From assembly GCA_900660155.1 (NCBI GenBank), contig CABFPE010000493.1, positions 337,311-378,754 of the forward strand: a stretch of DNA of 41,444 nt, given 5' to 3'. Below, piece after piece: positions 1 to 12,961 of the stretch. The stretch comes from Hofstenia miamia. Taxonomy: Eukaryota; Xenacoelomorpha; Acoela; Hofsteniidae. The notes below the pieces were generated by a model that saw only the letters and a program-made list of their open reading frames with translations, was not told where the DNA came from and did no database searches. Positions within the stretch are counted from its first letter, which is position 1. Each line of letters opens with the position of its first letter. The translations under genes were made by a program, and so were the position numbers.

Positions 1-10
1 TTTTTATAAA

Positions 11-13
<3 letters not shown>

Positions 14-44
<31 letters not shown>
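14..44. repeat. (AT)n microsatellite
   Basis: Uninterrupted AT dinucleotide repeat at the left edge of the window. Confidence 0.95.
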
Positions 45-48
<4 letters not shown>

Positions 49-3000
49 ATGTCAAATAAGTGACAACACCTCTTGCTTTTTTGAAATATTCAATTATAGC
101 TGTTCATGATATAACAGTTGATAATGATAACACTTTGATGCAATGAAAAAAAGTCTAACTCATGTGGAAATGTCAAGCAAATTTTAATCTCCTTAACAAA
201 GCAGTTGTCATTTTGGATGTGTGCTTGGGGTCATTTTCTAAAGGAAGGAATCACACTCTGTTAGTGAATATGTGACAGTACATGGGCCCCTTGTTGTCAT
301 TCATTGTTCCTTCGATTACTTTTAGGTACTCAACGCCGGCAGCTTTTATGCAGCCCCAGGGGATGATACTCAGACCTCTATGCATGAATGTATATTTATA
401 TATTTAATACAATAATACTTGTCTTTTGAGTGAAATGTTTTAACAGTTCTTTGCATAATATATTTTCCAGCTCTAATTAAATTCAGGTCTTCATTATTGA
501 AGCAAATTATCGCAATTTGCGCCCTGAATAAAATCAATGAGATCGTTGACAATTACCATTGGAAAACTCAACCACTCGCCGACTTCACCGTTCAGTAACT
601 TGTGAAATGTGAGATTAATTAGAGAGGAAATGCAAACTATCTTTAGTCTGGAATTTTACTCACTTAATTCTAGTTTCGTTTTTACAGTGAATTGTGTAAT
701 CCATTTTACTTTATATATTTTGAAATTGAGTAAATTTCTATGTATTTTACCCTTTTCCTAGTATTGATTACAAACCTAAAACTTCATTATAATATTATCA
801 TGGACAAAAATGGAGCTATCAGCATTGTATAAGTACAGACATATATTTTTAGTTTTACTAAACTTCCTATTTGTTTTGAAAATTGCTCCGAGAGTATTTA
901 ATATTCTTTCATTTAACATACGTTCAACTAAGGATTTGGTTATTTTAAAATTTTGACTGAAATTTTTATTTGCAAAATTGAATTTGAAAATTTAGTAACT
1001 TTCAGTTTGGTATTCAACATATTCTCCACTTCTCCTACTACTTCTATTACTTTATCTCCTTATCTCTGCTCTTTTTCGAACTGCAATTTTTCAAACCTAT
1101 TTTTTCAAAGATATTGATCATGTATTTGATACTCAATTTCAAGTATTGTATTTGAGAGATAGCCGATACTTGTAAAATAATACTTGAAATTTTTAAGAAA
1201 TATTTAGAGGTTCTTGATGATTTAATTGAGATGTTGGGTTCTTGTGATTAAGGTTTATATTGATTGTTCCTCCCCAGTTACCAAATTCGATCAGTAATTC
1301 TGCAACTTCAGGATTTACTAACTATATCAGCAGCAGTTGAACCATTTCTTAGTAAATCAGGACTAATCATAGTCTCATTTAGAGCTAAGTCAAATCTATA
1401 GACTACTCGAAAATTTTTGCTTAAGTACAAAATTATTATTGATGTTGATGAAACTACTTGAAATATTTGGTACTTCATTTTTTGAATACTTGATAATACA
1501 CACTTGAAAAAAAATTACTTAAGTACTTCTCCACTAAATACCATGACAATAACCTGCACTCTACCTTCTCATACCTGAACGTGTGCTATTTCTGTGTTAA
1601 ATTCTTGCACCCTGCTATTAGATCGTCTGCTATTTCCACTTCTTTCTTACTTGTCAGTTATCCACATGCCTCTTCTATCAACTTTGTCTAAACTACTTGT
1701 TTCTGTCTTACAATTACTGTCTATATTTTAGTCAGCCCTGCCTAGACATCTGTCAACATCATCTATTTCTTTCTGTTAATTTCCTATCTCTTTCACAAGA
1801 CTTCTACTCTTAGCAATTTCTTAATCTTTACTGATCCACTGTGGTTTGTTGGAACTGGTAGCATAGCTCATACTATATTGCTTCTTTGGATTTCAGATTT
1901 ACTGTTTCTACCACTTATTTTACTACTTCCACGACTTCACTTTGCCTTGCTTAGCTTACTCAACGCTCTTTTTACTTCTCTAGCTGCAAGATTCTCCTAC
2001 CAATTGTTACTTTCTTTTCTGTCACAGTTTTCTGTATTGCTCTGTATTGCTATTTTCTATTCAATGTCTATCGGTCTTTCATAAGTAGGACATCTTAATC
2101 AAGCAACACCTCAAAATCATGATTAGCACTGTTTTTCAATGAGGAAATTCGATTGTTTCGAATAAGATAACTATTATAGATTTAAGTCAATATTGCAAAG
2201 TGTTTGAAATTATATATCAAATGATATTCCTTAAGTGTGATTTGATTGCCCATTTTGGACAGTGACATCGTTATCACCCAAATCTTTTCAACAGTAATTA
2301 ATTAATTCGACGAGAAATCCTATTAATTTGTTAGCTACTGCCTTATTTGTAAGCTGCATTTTTTAAGTAATCCAGTCATCAACAACTTGCCGAAGACCAA
2401 GTTTTTTGTTAATACACAGAAAAGTTATAAACTAGAATTATTATATGCTTCAATAAATTCAGAGGTAATTTCCATGTGATGCAATTTGGATTTCGATATT
2501 TTATGTTAGATTGTCATAGAATTTATAATTCAATGATCATATGATCAAAATATAATAAAATATATACTACTGAAATATTATAGGACTAACACTTGCTATA
2601 CCTCATAATTACTGAATTTTGATTTAGTTTTTAGAATAATATAGAACATCAATGTTTAATTCAAAGATATTTTTTAGTGGTCCATAATTATAACATTCTT
2701 TAATTAGTGTTTTAAATAGATAAGGATTACATTTTGACTTTGTGTATTAACTAGAAATAATCTATTTTAAATATTACAATAGCTAGTCTATTTATAGTGC
2801 AAATTATATTTTAAAAAGAGATGTTCCTTGATCATGTGAATTTCATAACTGGATGCCCTTGAATTTCTGAAATTATATCATGACGTAAGTGTCTCATAAC
2901 CAAATTCCTATTGTTGTTTCAGGTCATCAATTTGATTAAAGGCACTTACATGCCAAATTATTATCATTTTAGAATTAAAAAATTTTATTTTCTGAAAGAT

Positions 3001-4830
3001 TAAAGAATTTTGATTTGTTGTAATTTCCTAAATTCATTAGCTCACAATCAGTGAGCTGAAATGACTGAAAATTCAATTAGTTTGATATATTTCTCTTAGT
3101 CTATCTAACACAAGTACTTTTTGTTCAATGTGCTTTTTATTATAATAACATTTTTAGTGTTATTAATTAATTCAGCTTTCAATATTTCAACTTTAGCTTA
3201 AATTGATGATCTTTTCAATAAATTTAACATACTTGTCTTACAACTGGATTTTGTAGGTATTAAATTCAAAATATTCAAGGATTTAGCATGATTATAATTT
3301 GCAGGTGGTCCAATTGTCAATGAAATTGAAATTTCTCATAAAACATTAGTTTCTTACACATTTTGAAAAATTTTAGATGACAGTGCCAAAGACTTAAATT
3401 TAGAAGTTTCTGATAATACTTTGGGTAGAGGAGCACCGAAGGAAAGTACCCGCTTGTAGTAATTGTGGAAGGCTTAGAAAATCATTTAGAGTTATTGTAA
3501 TTCATTATCAGGAAGTAAGACAAGACTTACATTAAACAGCGTTTCTCATGGAACGGAGTTTTTCTGTTCCATGTCCTATTCTATCGTCGCATCAAATCCC
3601 AATTAGTTGTCAAATGCATTTCCTATGCTCCAGTGACGATAGGTTATCCAAATACGCCGTATGTTCTTAATTACAATTAATGTGCCTGAAATTGTCCTTA
3701 GGCTGTTTTGATAGCACGGAAATTTTCAATCAATGAAATTATACATCATTTTTCTAGTGGTTTTGCTTGGCTGCTAAATTCTCTACACATCAGGGTTGCC
3801 TGAATTCCTATGATAAGAGTGGGAGCGGTTATTAAGCCATGATATATACAAGACACAAAGATTCATTTATGTGAAATTTGATTGAAAATGACTAGTCTTT
3901 GAACTATCCCTTTGAAGGCTATTAGATACAAGGTTTTAGAGTTACACTTTGCTAAATTAAATTGTGGTAATGCTTTCTAAACACTAAAGTAATTACTTAC
4001 AGGGGAAATCTAGAGCTTTTTAGCAATTCAAGTTTCAAATGTACTTAACAAATTTTAATTTTGAGCAATCTGGAAGAAATTGACTAGTGAAATAAAATCC
4101 GTTTTAGAATTTTTGTAATTTCCACAAAATTCATTGTCTCTCGAAATATAATTTGTTTTAAAAATTGTTTGAAATCGACACAAATAGATTACAGAAATGA
4201 TTATCACTTAGAAAACTACAAATCAAATGGTTACTACAGTAGCCAAGTACTAAATATAAAAAATAAATCATAAAAAGTTTTATTACTCTTATGAAAATTC
4301 TCATTAAATGACTGCAACTTCCTAATATATTGATAAGCAAACATTTCAACATAAACATTAAAAATTTAACCATAGTACAAAATCAATATTTTTATTTCAA
4401 ATTATGCATACCAAATGATGTCGGGGGTTCCCGACTACTCTCTATTTTTGATATTGGTCTCTATGGCTCTCTGAAAGCTGTTTAAAACGTTAATCGTCTC
4501 TAAACTTAAAATTTGAAGATATCCCTCACCTTAGAATTGCTTTTTCAGAAATGGTTATATAATTAATTCGCTTGTAACTCCCTTCTACAGTCTGGTTAGC
4601 TGACTTTTATTCTATTTATATAAATAGTACAAAAACACGCTTTATCCGAGTGGTTGGAGATGGTACCTAGGGAAGTGTTCTAGGGCCCTGTAGCGTGCAT
4701 GTAGCTATGACGAATTTATTTTGTTTTTTAGACAAATTGCTAATAATAACGTCGACATTGTTTTGATTTCATTGGGCATATGCTGTGCCAAATGATTAAC
4801 ATAAAACGTGATGTAAACATGATAATCGTA
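45..4830. other. AT-rich stretch, no gene recognised
   Basis: I see no ORF with family similarity and no convincing exon. Around 1020-2080 the plus strand is strongly C/T-rich, which creates a spurious leucine-rich reading frame. Around 1112-1560 the motifs AAGTA and TACTTGAA recur in both orientations, as in the subterminal repeats of old MITEs. Confidence 0.5.
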
Positions 4831-4980
4831 TCATTGATATTTCTGCAGGTCTTATAATGCTTGCACAACATGCTGAGCAAGATATACATGCAAGTTCTAC
4901 AGTTGTTTTAGCCATGAATCAAATGTGTATTGCGCATCTTTTACTTAATACAGAGATTCCTCTGACATTATTGTCAACGC

Positions 4981-6180
4981 TTGAAGATCATTCTTGATAA
5001 ATCAGATTTCGTTACATGTGATTCTGCAGCATTGGGACGAAACATTTACATCAAAACGTTTCCTGACTCTGAGTATACGAAAACATCAGATGCGGCCAAA
5101 CAAAGGCTGCATGTTATCACACATGTGATTGCTTCATTTTTAGCTACAAAAACATCAGATGTGACTAAATAAAGGCTGCATATTGTCACACATGCGATTG
5201 CTCTATTTTTAGATAAGGAACTATCCAAAACATTTGTTGACAGAAGCTTTGGTGTGCACTTGGACGAAAGTACGTGGAACAATAAAGGTCGCTCGGAGTT
5301 CAAGATCTGTTATCTTAATGATTCTTCTTAATGATTCTGGGAATAGAAAGGTGAAATATTTGAAAACAATTGAACTTGCTATTGATGGTGAGACGGTTGA
5401 AAATTTCTTAAATAACAACACTATGAAATCTACAGGTGATATTCACTTAATAAGTTTTGAGAAAACCATTAGGGTGGTCGAATTTTTTGATAATTTGGTT
5501 GCAGTCAGCTTTATGTCTGACAACTTATACAAGGTTTCAACACGGGTGCAGAAGTACAACTTTCAAAGCCTTGTCCTAATTTGGTTAATGTTCTGGGTTG
5601 TAGTTGCCATCAAGCACATTTGCTCTCGAAGGATGAGGTCAATCTTGACAAGCATGGGTATCTGAAAATATTAGTAAACTTTGATGGTGTTTTCACAAAT
5701 TTTGTTACTTCCATCCTAAATCTTGCTCCCCAATCAGTTATTTGAGGATTGAACCGCTCTTTCCTACTAGATGCTTAGATTGAATTTAATCGCCTTTTTA
5801 TGAAAAGCAGCTTAAAGCAGAAGGTCCATTGTAAAAACTTGTCAATGACTTTTTACTGTTTTTGCCCCATGAGGACTGTGCAAAGTTTTTCACTACTGAA
5901 AAGTACAGAATTGGTCAATCAATCCGGGATGAGTGCCGAGCCGCATGATTCTTTTCGATTAATCCGATATTCATTTGATCGTTGACATTTTGAAACTTAC
6001 GTCATCGCCGATGCCTTAATGAAGAAAATTTGAAACGGGATCCTAGTTGAAGGACGATGTGAAACAGACTGCTGAGCAGTCAGAGGAAACAGAACATGGT
6101 AGAGGAGGAAGGTCAGCGTAAAGTCGGTATTTTTAAGAGACGTGGAAAAGACCATATAAACGAATTAAAGGAGCGCATTT
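4981..6180 (+). pseudogene. Decayed hAT-like transposase
   Basis: A broken coding region resembling hAT-type transposases of the DUF4371/zinc-finger group. From 4981 one frame runs to 5325 with a single stop. It includes a segment ending FGVHLDEST, which corresponds to the catalytic-core LDEST-type motif of the family. A 13-bp tandem duplication near 5321-5346 shifts the frame. The reading continues through 5350-5560 (SDNLYKVSTRVQKY) and, after another shift, through a segment reading NVLGCSCHQAHLL, which matches the family's GCSCHxxHL motif. Later fragments to about 6180 are weaker. Multiple stops and shifts mean it is dead. The boundaries and terminal repeats were not found. The family assignment rests on motif recognition only. 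Confidence 0.6.
5080..5217 (+). repeat. 69-bp in-frame tandem duplication
   Basis: Two adjacent copies (5080-5148 and 5149-5217) of a 69-bp unit, each beginning AAAACATCAGATG. The unit is 23 codons, so the frame of the surrounding transposase remnant is kept. The copies have since diverged, and the second has acquired a stop codon. Confidence 0.85.
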
Positions 6181-6189
6181 CGTGTACAC

Positions 6190-7033
6190 TCCAAGAAAAT
6201 ATTTCTGCTGAAAATTATTAGTAGAATTCTTTAGTCCCAGTTATTTTGATTAATTAGCCAGTATTCAATCCTGTTTGAAAATAATCGGATCTCTCTGACA
6301 GCATTTTGTCCAGCATCGGTATCGTTAGTTACATATCGTGCAAATGAGTTAGGTTCAGGATTGCCATGGGTATGGGTTGGGTATGGGTTTCAAATTTCTC
6401 TATGTGAAACCACAGAAAGAGTGCTGATTAGAAGGGGCCTCATATTATTTTTTGTCAAAGGCCTTACGCGTCCTCTCATTTGTAAAGTATATTTTCTAAC
6501 TCATATAAATTGCGCTCATTCGAACTACAATTTCTGTAAAGTGGCAGTTTATAAAGTTTGTTATCAATTGTCAATTTACATAAAATATTTCCTTAATTAG
6601 TGATTATTATTCAGTCAGTCAACATCAAACATTGGAGATTAATTAATAATTATTATATTTATGTATGTCACTTATCAACTCAATTGATCAGCTTGCTTCA
6701 ATCCAATGTTTCCTTATGCCATTCTTGAGAGAAGCTACTTTTGCCATCAATTCTACAGTTTTCTCAAGAACTACAGCTTCCATCAAATTTCAACAGATAC
6801 AGAGATCATTTGAAATTTGCTTCCAAAGGTTGTACTTCATAAAATCTCTGAAATTTTGCAGGACTGCAAATCTTTTTTCGATCAACTAGAAATTGTTGGC
6901 CCACCAATGCCTCTCTCATACCTTTCCTACCTGTCCTTGGATGTGAAGCTATTTAAGAAGCAATCTGGCATCTGCTCAAATTTCCCAGTCTTCACTCAAA
7001 CTACTCGCCATATTTGCGCTGTAATCCTTTAGA
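6190..7033. other. No gene recognised
   Basis: Several 60-80 codon frames exist on the plus strand, but none has recognisable motifs and they overlap in different frames. This may be further decayed transposon sequence. Confidence 0.4.
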
Positions 7034-7357
7034 ATGTCTGTGGGTGATTCATTCGCTAAAATGTGTGCATTCTTCAAATGTGTCGATGTTTCAAATAAAA
7101 TCCATGAGCTAATGACGTCCTTTGGTTTGATCGAGTGCAATGTGAGTAACGATTTGTTGAACCTCCTTGGACAAGTGGAGATCTTAATATCTAAGACCAT
7201 TCTAGGAGTTGGATTAGCAGACTGTGTGCGTCACTCAGAAGATCTATTTGATTCCCTCTTGCACAATGATTGGATTTCTGAGCACCCAGTGCCTATAAAA
7301 GCATCAATGCTACACACTGCTCTGATGGCAGAGATTGGCGCATCAACAGACGCCTGA
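7034..7357 (+). CDS. Unrecognised 107-codon ORF
   Basis: ATG-initiated frame of 107 residues ending in TGA. I do not recognise a family. It has no obvious signal peptide or membrane segment. The composition looks more protein-like than the surrounding AT-rich noise, with mixed hydrophobic and polar residues, three cysteines and an even residue distribution. It could be an exon of an unannotated gene, part of a decayed transposon, or chance. The minus strand here also has a 74-codon frame, which lowers confidence. Confidence 0.2.
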   Translation: MSVGDSFAKMCAFFKCVDVSNKIHELMTSFGLIECNVSNDLLNLLGQVEILISKTILGVGLADCVRHSEDLFDSLLHNDWISEHPVPIKASMLHTALMAEIGASTDA

Positions 7358-9950
7358 CTTCCGACCCACTCAGCTACTGCAAAATTTTAGTTTAGCCTCA
7401 TGCTATTGTTATTTTGCTTCTCAGTTTTGTGGTTTAGTATACATTTTCACAATAACAATAATAAGCTAGGCTCCAATGATAATTTGGGAATCGCAAATGC
7501 AGAAGTGAATAATAACTTCTGACTTCAAGTTTCCTTAACTGTGGTCACATTAAGTTGTGTCTAGGTATTTATTTATCTAGTTTATAAAAACTTGTTTCAT
7601 GTCAATTCATTCGTCCAGAGCACATAATAAGTTGTACTGTGGTTAAAGTACACACTGTACAATATTACATCAATTACCAAATTGAAAAGTATAGAGAATT
7701 ACTAAGACAAAATTTTTTAGCTAATAATAAAAAATTAGAATCACAAAGGAAATAAATAATATTTTCATTTGCAAACACTGATTTTATGCCATGTGCTGCT
7801 CTTTATGTATTCTGTTTTTGGTCATGCTGTATGATTTTTAAATATATTTAAGAGTATAGTAGGTTTATTTGCAATTTATTGAGTTACTTTCAATTTTAGA
7901 ATTTCACAATCTTGAAATTAATGCAATTTATTCATAAATGCATAATGAAATAAAATATAAAATCATTTATTTTATAATAATTTTCTAATATTTCTTAGCC
8001 ATAGTGAATTATGTTTAGGTTGCCAGTCGTCATCAATAAGCAGTGAGCTATTTAATTGAATTAAACCAAATTTTTTATACCTATTTGTATTTAAGCGCCT
8101 TTTGAACTATGTTTAGGTTGTGAAGAACATTTGTTACAACATTTGGTATGCATAATTTAGAACAATAGACTTATTGATTTTGTACTATGCTCTATCTTAG
8201 CAGATTGATATTCAAATGCTTGCATTATCAATATACATGTGTTAAGAAGTTACAGTTATATAATGTAAAAGTGCCAATAATTTTTGATGACTTACTTTTA
8301 TATTTAGTTCTCGATTAATTTAGTGAACATTTGTTAAGCAAATTTCTAAGTTTTAGTAATTATTTTGTTGGATTTCACAAAATTTCGGAAAAAAGTTCTA
8401 TTTTACTAGTCTATTTTTGGTGAGTTCCAAAAGATTTCTGAAAGAAATTATATTTCGCTAGTAAATAATTTTGTGGATCCCACAAAAATGTACATTAGTT
8501 GAAAGCATTTGAAACTTAAATTGCAATAACAACAATGGAGAGTGTGATTTATTCAGTATTTATTTGACTATGATCTAGGCTAATACTGTGCTTACAATTA
8601 TTCCTCTATTGAACATAACTGGCTTTTGTTTTCGAGCATTGAAAAATATGGAATCGGTCAGTAAAAATTGTGGACCCAACCTGCAGATTGAAAAATCATA
8701 AATTGTAATCTCAAGGTTGACGAGTACACAAATAGAGAAGTTGCAATAACCCTATTACTACAAGATTTCAATAAATAGCTTGATAGTCTGGTGATAAAAT
8801 AGTTGAAGAGATGGGCTTTGTTGCTCATATTTCGATTTTACAGAATTTTGTATTGCAAAAATTGTGCTAGTGGAGAAATGATTTTTTAAATTGTTGGGTG
8901 ATGAATCACTTTGATCCGAGAAATACAATCTGCAGTTTTACCTGACCTACTTGTACCTATGTGTTAACATAAATATCATAAAGATCAGATCGTGTTTCAA
9001 ATGATAAGCGAGATCAAAAATATCATGGATTTGACTAACAAATGGAAACCTATAGTAGATAGACAGAAGAATAGATCAATGCAATGTTGTTACTAAAATC
9101 ATGATATTTCATAAATATTGTTTCTAAAATGGAAATATAACTCAATCGATATTTAAGTATGTTTTACTTTCGTAACCTTGAGAGAGTCTTGTGCTCTTTT
9201 AAAAGGACAAACTTATCTCAAATAATTTGAAGATATCTTTCTAATCAATTATTATATTGCAATGGTATAATCTATTGACAATTTCAAACACAAAAACCTC
9301 CTTTGCCTCTGTTATTGTTTAGTTTGTAAACTATTTGCTCACAACATATTTTGTTAAATTTGAAAGTGACTTATCGCATTTAACCGAAAGTTAGTTTAGA
9401 CTTGAATTTGAAGCTTGTAGGTTAAAAAAATGAAAATAATTAAATATTGTAGGAGCAGTTAGTCCCACGTATCACACTGCAATGATGCTATTACAAGTGA
9501 TCCTCCATTATAAAAATATAATTTTTTCAATTTTTTACAAACATCTAATATTATCAATGATTTCCTTCAAATACAAACATGAATTTACTTTATTGATGCC
9601 TCTAACTCTATTTACTTAAAGCATTATGACTTCTTAGTTAATTCAATTATAGCCCAATTTTAGCCCACTTGTTTGATGCTAAGCTTTCATTCCGATTAGG
9701 TGCGTGCTCACGATGATATAAAAAAGGAAAACATTTACCTGATGAGACAACAGAAATGTGGAAACATAGTATATAGTAATTGTTTGAAACGTAATATCTT
9801 CAAAGGTGTTTTTTATATTCCCATGAAACTGTGCATGAATGAAGAAAGGTATTTGCCTGTGATCCCTACAACTTTTATGAACTTCCAATAAATTAGTCAA
9901 AATTGATAACAAGAATAATTGTTTTGGCATAAAATGTTTAATTTTTAGTG
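7358..9950. other. Intergenic AT-rich DNA
   Basis: No coding exon, RNA gene or terminal inverted repeat was recognised apart from the short diverged tandem repeat at 8354-8505. Confidence 0.5.
8354..8505 (+). repeat. Diverged ~53-bp tandem repeat, about 3 units
   Basis: Units begin TAGT(A/C) at 8354, 8407 and 8459. Each contains a TTTTG-TTGGATTTCACAAAA-like core followed by an A-rich stretch. Similarity is moderate, so the array is old. Confidence 0.55.
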
Positions 9951-9972
9951 TTGAATTAAAAAAATTGATAGG

Positions 9973-11845
9973 GTGCCTACAACACTAGTCCTACAACAAA
10001 CAACATCCTTGGTCTTGGATGAACAATGCTTTGATTATATTTCTCAAATCGAAGATATTGATGAAGCTGTTGATACATCTATTCAACACATCTTCTATTT
10101 ATATGATTATTTCTGTCCTTTACAAAAAGTGAGATGTTCCCAAAAAGACCCGATGTACATAACACCATTGGTAAAAAACTCCTTCGAAATAGGTACTCAC
10201 TACAAAAATCAAGAAAAACTTAAAGAGCTGCTCAAATTCAGTCACAAATTAACATTCTTATTCAAGACAACCTAGGGAATACTAGGGGTAAAATGGGAAC
10301 TGCATCTTGGTGGAAAATGATTAATAAGGATTGTGTTAAAACAAATCCGACTCAAAATTACGCTTGATGTTAATGTAATTAATAAATTTTATACTTACAT
10401 TTCAACAATGGATAGCTATGTTCAACCTGAAACAATCCCTTGTGATGACATGCCAAATATCAGTTTACACCAAGTCTACTATTCACTATTGAATATGAAA
10501 AAATCGTCACCTGGATTTGATAACTTACCGAATTTGATTTTCGTACAAAATGCTCACAATTTGTCCGTACCAATTCACTATTTATATAATTTATTAATCC
10601 AAGAAGAAATATACTCAAAATCATTTAAACTTTCTATGATTCGACCTATACCAAAGAAAAGAAAAGTCAGTGGCCCTAGTGATTTGCGTCCTATATCCAT
10701 CACACCTCTTCTATCAAGAAGCGTCGAAAGATTACTTTATGGATCATTTTTGAAGCAGCCATATGAAAAATGGCTTAACAAAAATCAGTTTGCCTTTAGA
10801 TCAAGAGGTTTGACTGAATCTGCTCTGCTGAAAATTATTGAAACCTGCAGGTCATTTGATGTTCTTGACTTTGATTTTATTTCTATTCTATCCCTAGATT
10901 TAAGTAAGGCATTTGACAGAGCTCCTCATGATTTTATCATTTCTCAGCTCCGAAAAATTCCACAATTTAATGATGCGATAATTAACTTGTACGTGAATTT
11001 CCTGTCTGAAAGATGTCAATTCACAACAATTGATGGTCAAATGTCCACAATACTCTTCACAAATTGTGGAGTTCCTCAAGGCACTATCAATGGGCCACCA
11101 TTGTTTAATGTTACTTATGATGATTTACAATCCTCAATACCTGAAACTATCATGGTTAAATTTGCAGATGATAACAATCTCATTATAGGTATTAAGTCTA
11201 ATTTTGATACTACAACAGAATTGATGGAATATGTGCAGAACTGGTGCCATTAGCATAATTTCAGACTTAATGTTGATAAGACAAAGCAACTGATTATTCC
11301 ATTAAAGGTAAGTCCTAAGTGTCAAACGTTTTTCAACAGAGTTTTTTCTAGTCTCATTTTGGGAGTCACATTTGATGAAAAGCTATGTTTTAATGAGCAT
11401 GTTGAAAAACTATTAAATCGTGTTGATACTGATCTCTACTTCCTTCGTAGACTTAAGGCATATGGATATTCAAATACAGAGCTTTCTTTATTGTATGATT
11501 CTCTTATAATGAGTAAACTACGGTATTGCTGCACTGTATGTATGGGGAAGCTGCTCAAATGCTCTAAAACAAAAAATAGATTGTTTTCAGAGAAAAGCTG
11601 TTAGGATTAAAGTGATTACAGATTTTACTTCAATTCATAATGTTATCAAATTTAGTGACAACTCTTTATATAAAGATATTATTAATAATGATAATCATTT
11701 TCTTTCTGGAATTATTCCAGAACGTCAGCCATATGCGTCAGAAAGACTTCGAAAAAATCAACCAAAAGCACAAAAACATCTGCATAGAAAATTTGAGAAT
11801 GTGTTCCCCAGTCGATGTTTTTCTTCTAGTAATAAAATATTTTGA
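9973..11845 (+). pseudogene. LINE ORF2 reverse transcriptase, broken
   Basis: RNA-dependent DNA polymerase of a non-LTR element (RVT_1). Visible motifs in order are LRPISI (finger), LSLDLSKAFDRAPHD (first catalytic Asp), GVPQGTINGPPLF (the primer-grip-side GVPQG motif) and KFADDNNLI (the FADD catalytic pair), then thumb sequence around LGVTFDEKLCF. Breaks are a frameshift between 10275 and 10333, an amber codon at 11251-11253 in an otherwise continuous frame, and a shift near 11545 after which the conserved C-terminal part continues in another frame to 11845. The catalytic residues are intact, so the copy is fairly young but non-functional. Confidence 0.85.
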
Positions 11846-11870
11846 TGTATTTCAAAATATTTAATAAAAC

Positions 11871-11873
<3 letters not shown>

Positions 11874-11943
<70 letters not shown>
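11874..11943 (+). repeat. (ATT)n tail of the LINE
   Basis: About 23 uninterrupted ATT units directly after the LINE 3' end. They stop at the N gap, so the true length is unknown. Confidence 0.95.
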
Positions 11944-12943
11944 NNNNNNNNNNNNNNNNNNNNNNNNNNNNNNNNNNNNNNNNNNNNNNNNNNNNNNNNN
12001 NNNNNNNNNNNNNNNNNNNNNNNNNNNNNNNNNNNNNNNNNNNNNNNNNNNNNNNNNNNNNNNNNNNNNNNNNNNNNNNNNNNNNNNNNNNNNNNNNNNN
12101 NNNNNNNNNNNNNNNNNNNNNNNNNNNNNNNNNNNNNNNNNNNNNNNNNNNNNNNNNNNNNNNNNNNNNNNNNNNNNNNNNNNNNNNNNNNNNNNNNNNN
12201 NNNNNNNNNNNNNNNNNNNNNNNNNNNNNNNNNNNNNNNNNNNNNNNNNNNNNNNNNNNNNNNNNNNNNNNNNNNNNNNNNNNNNNNNNNNNNNNNNNNN
12301 NNNNNNNNNNNNNNNNNNNNNNNNNNNNNNNNNNNNNNNNNNNNNNNNNNNNNNNNNNNNNNNNNNNNNNNNNNNNNNNNNNNNNNNNNNNNNNNNNNNN
12401 NNNNNNNNNNNNNNNNNNNNNNNNNNNNNNNNNNNNNNNNNNNNNNNNNNNNNNNNNNNNNNNNNNNNNNNNNNNNNNNNNNNNNNNNNNNNNNNNNNNN
12501 NNNNNNNNNNNNNNNNNNNNNNNNNNNNNNNNNNNNNNNNNNNNNNNNNNNNNNNNNNNNNNNNNNNNNNNNNNNNNNNNNNNNNNNNNNNNNNNNNNNN
12601 NNNNNNNNNNNNNNNNNNNNNNNNNNNNNNNNNNNNNNNNNNNNNNNNNNNNNNNNNNNNNNNNNNNNNNNNNNNNNNNNNNNNNNNNNNNNNNNNNNNN
12701 NNNNNNNNNNNNNNNNNNNNNNNNNNNNNNNNNNNNNNNNNNNNNNNNNNNNNNNNNNNNNNNNNNNNNNNNNNNNNNNNNNNNNNNNNNNNNNNNNNNN
12801 NNNNNNNNNNNNNNNNNNNNNNNNNNNNNNNNNNNNNNNNNNNNNNNNNNNNNNNNNNNNNNNNNNNNNNNNNNNNNNNNNNNNNNNNNNNNNNNNNNNN
12901 NNNNNNNNNNNNNNNNNNNNNNNNNNNNNNNNNNNNNNNNNNN
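11944..12943. other. Assembly gap, 1000 Ns
   Basis: Exactly 1000 N by position, a placeholder size rather than a measured one. A G-rich tract (12944-12961) lies at its right edge and the (ATT)n tail at its left edge. Both are likely causes of the break. Confidence 0.99.
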
Positions 12944-12961
12944 GGGGGGGGGTTGGGGGGG

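Larger units (their letters stand above)
9960..11943 (+). mobile_element. 5'-truncated non-LTR retrotransposon (CR1/jockey-like LINE)
   Basis: The element contains the region between endonuclease and reverse transcriptase (9973-10275), the reverse transcriptase (10333-11604), a C-terminal part in another frame (to 11845), an AATAAA at about 11863, and an (ATT)n tail. No endonuclease is visible, so it is truncated at the 5' end as LINEs usually are. The simple-repeat tail rather than poly(A) fits CR1/L2/RTE-type elements. The 3' end runs into the assembly gap, so the target duplication cannot be read. Confidence 0.8.

Noticed and set aside
1112..1560. Recurring AAGTA/TACTTGAA motifs
   Set aside because: They suggest an old MITE, but no terminal repeats or target duplication could be located, so it is not called as an element.
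1878..2084. Leucine-rich 68-codon ORF resembling a membrane peptide
   Set aside because: It lies in a long C/T-rich tract that produces Leu, Ser and Phe codons by composition alone.
4640..4700. Possible tRNA-like A box (CCGAGTGGTTGG) and B-box-like GTTCTAGGGCC
   Set aside because: No acceptor stem, anticodon arm or T arm can be formed. It is at most a SINE fragment.
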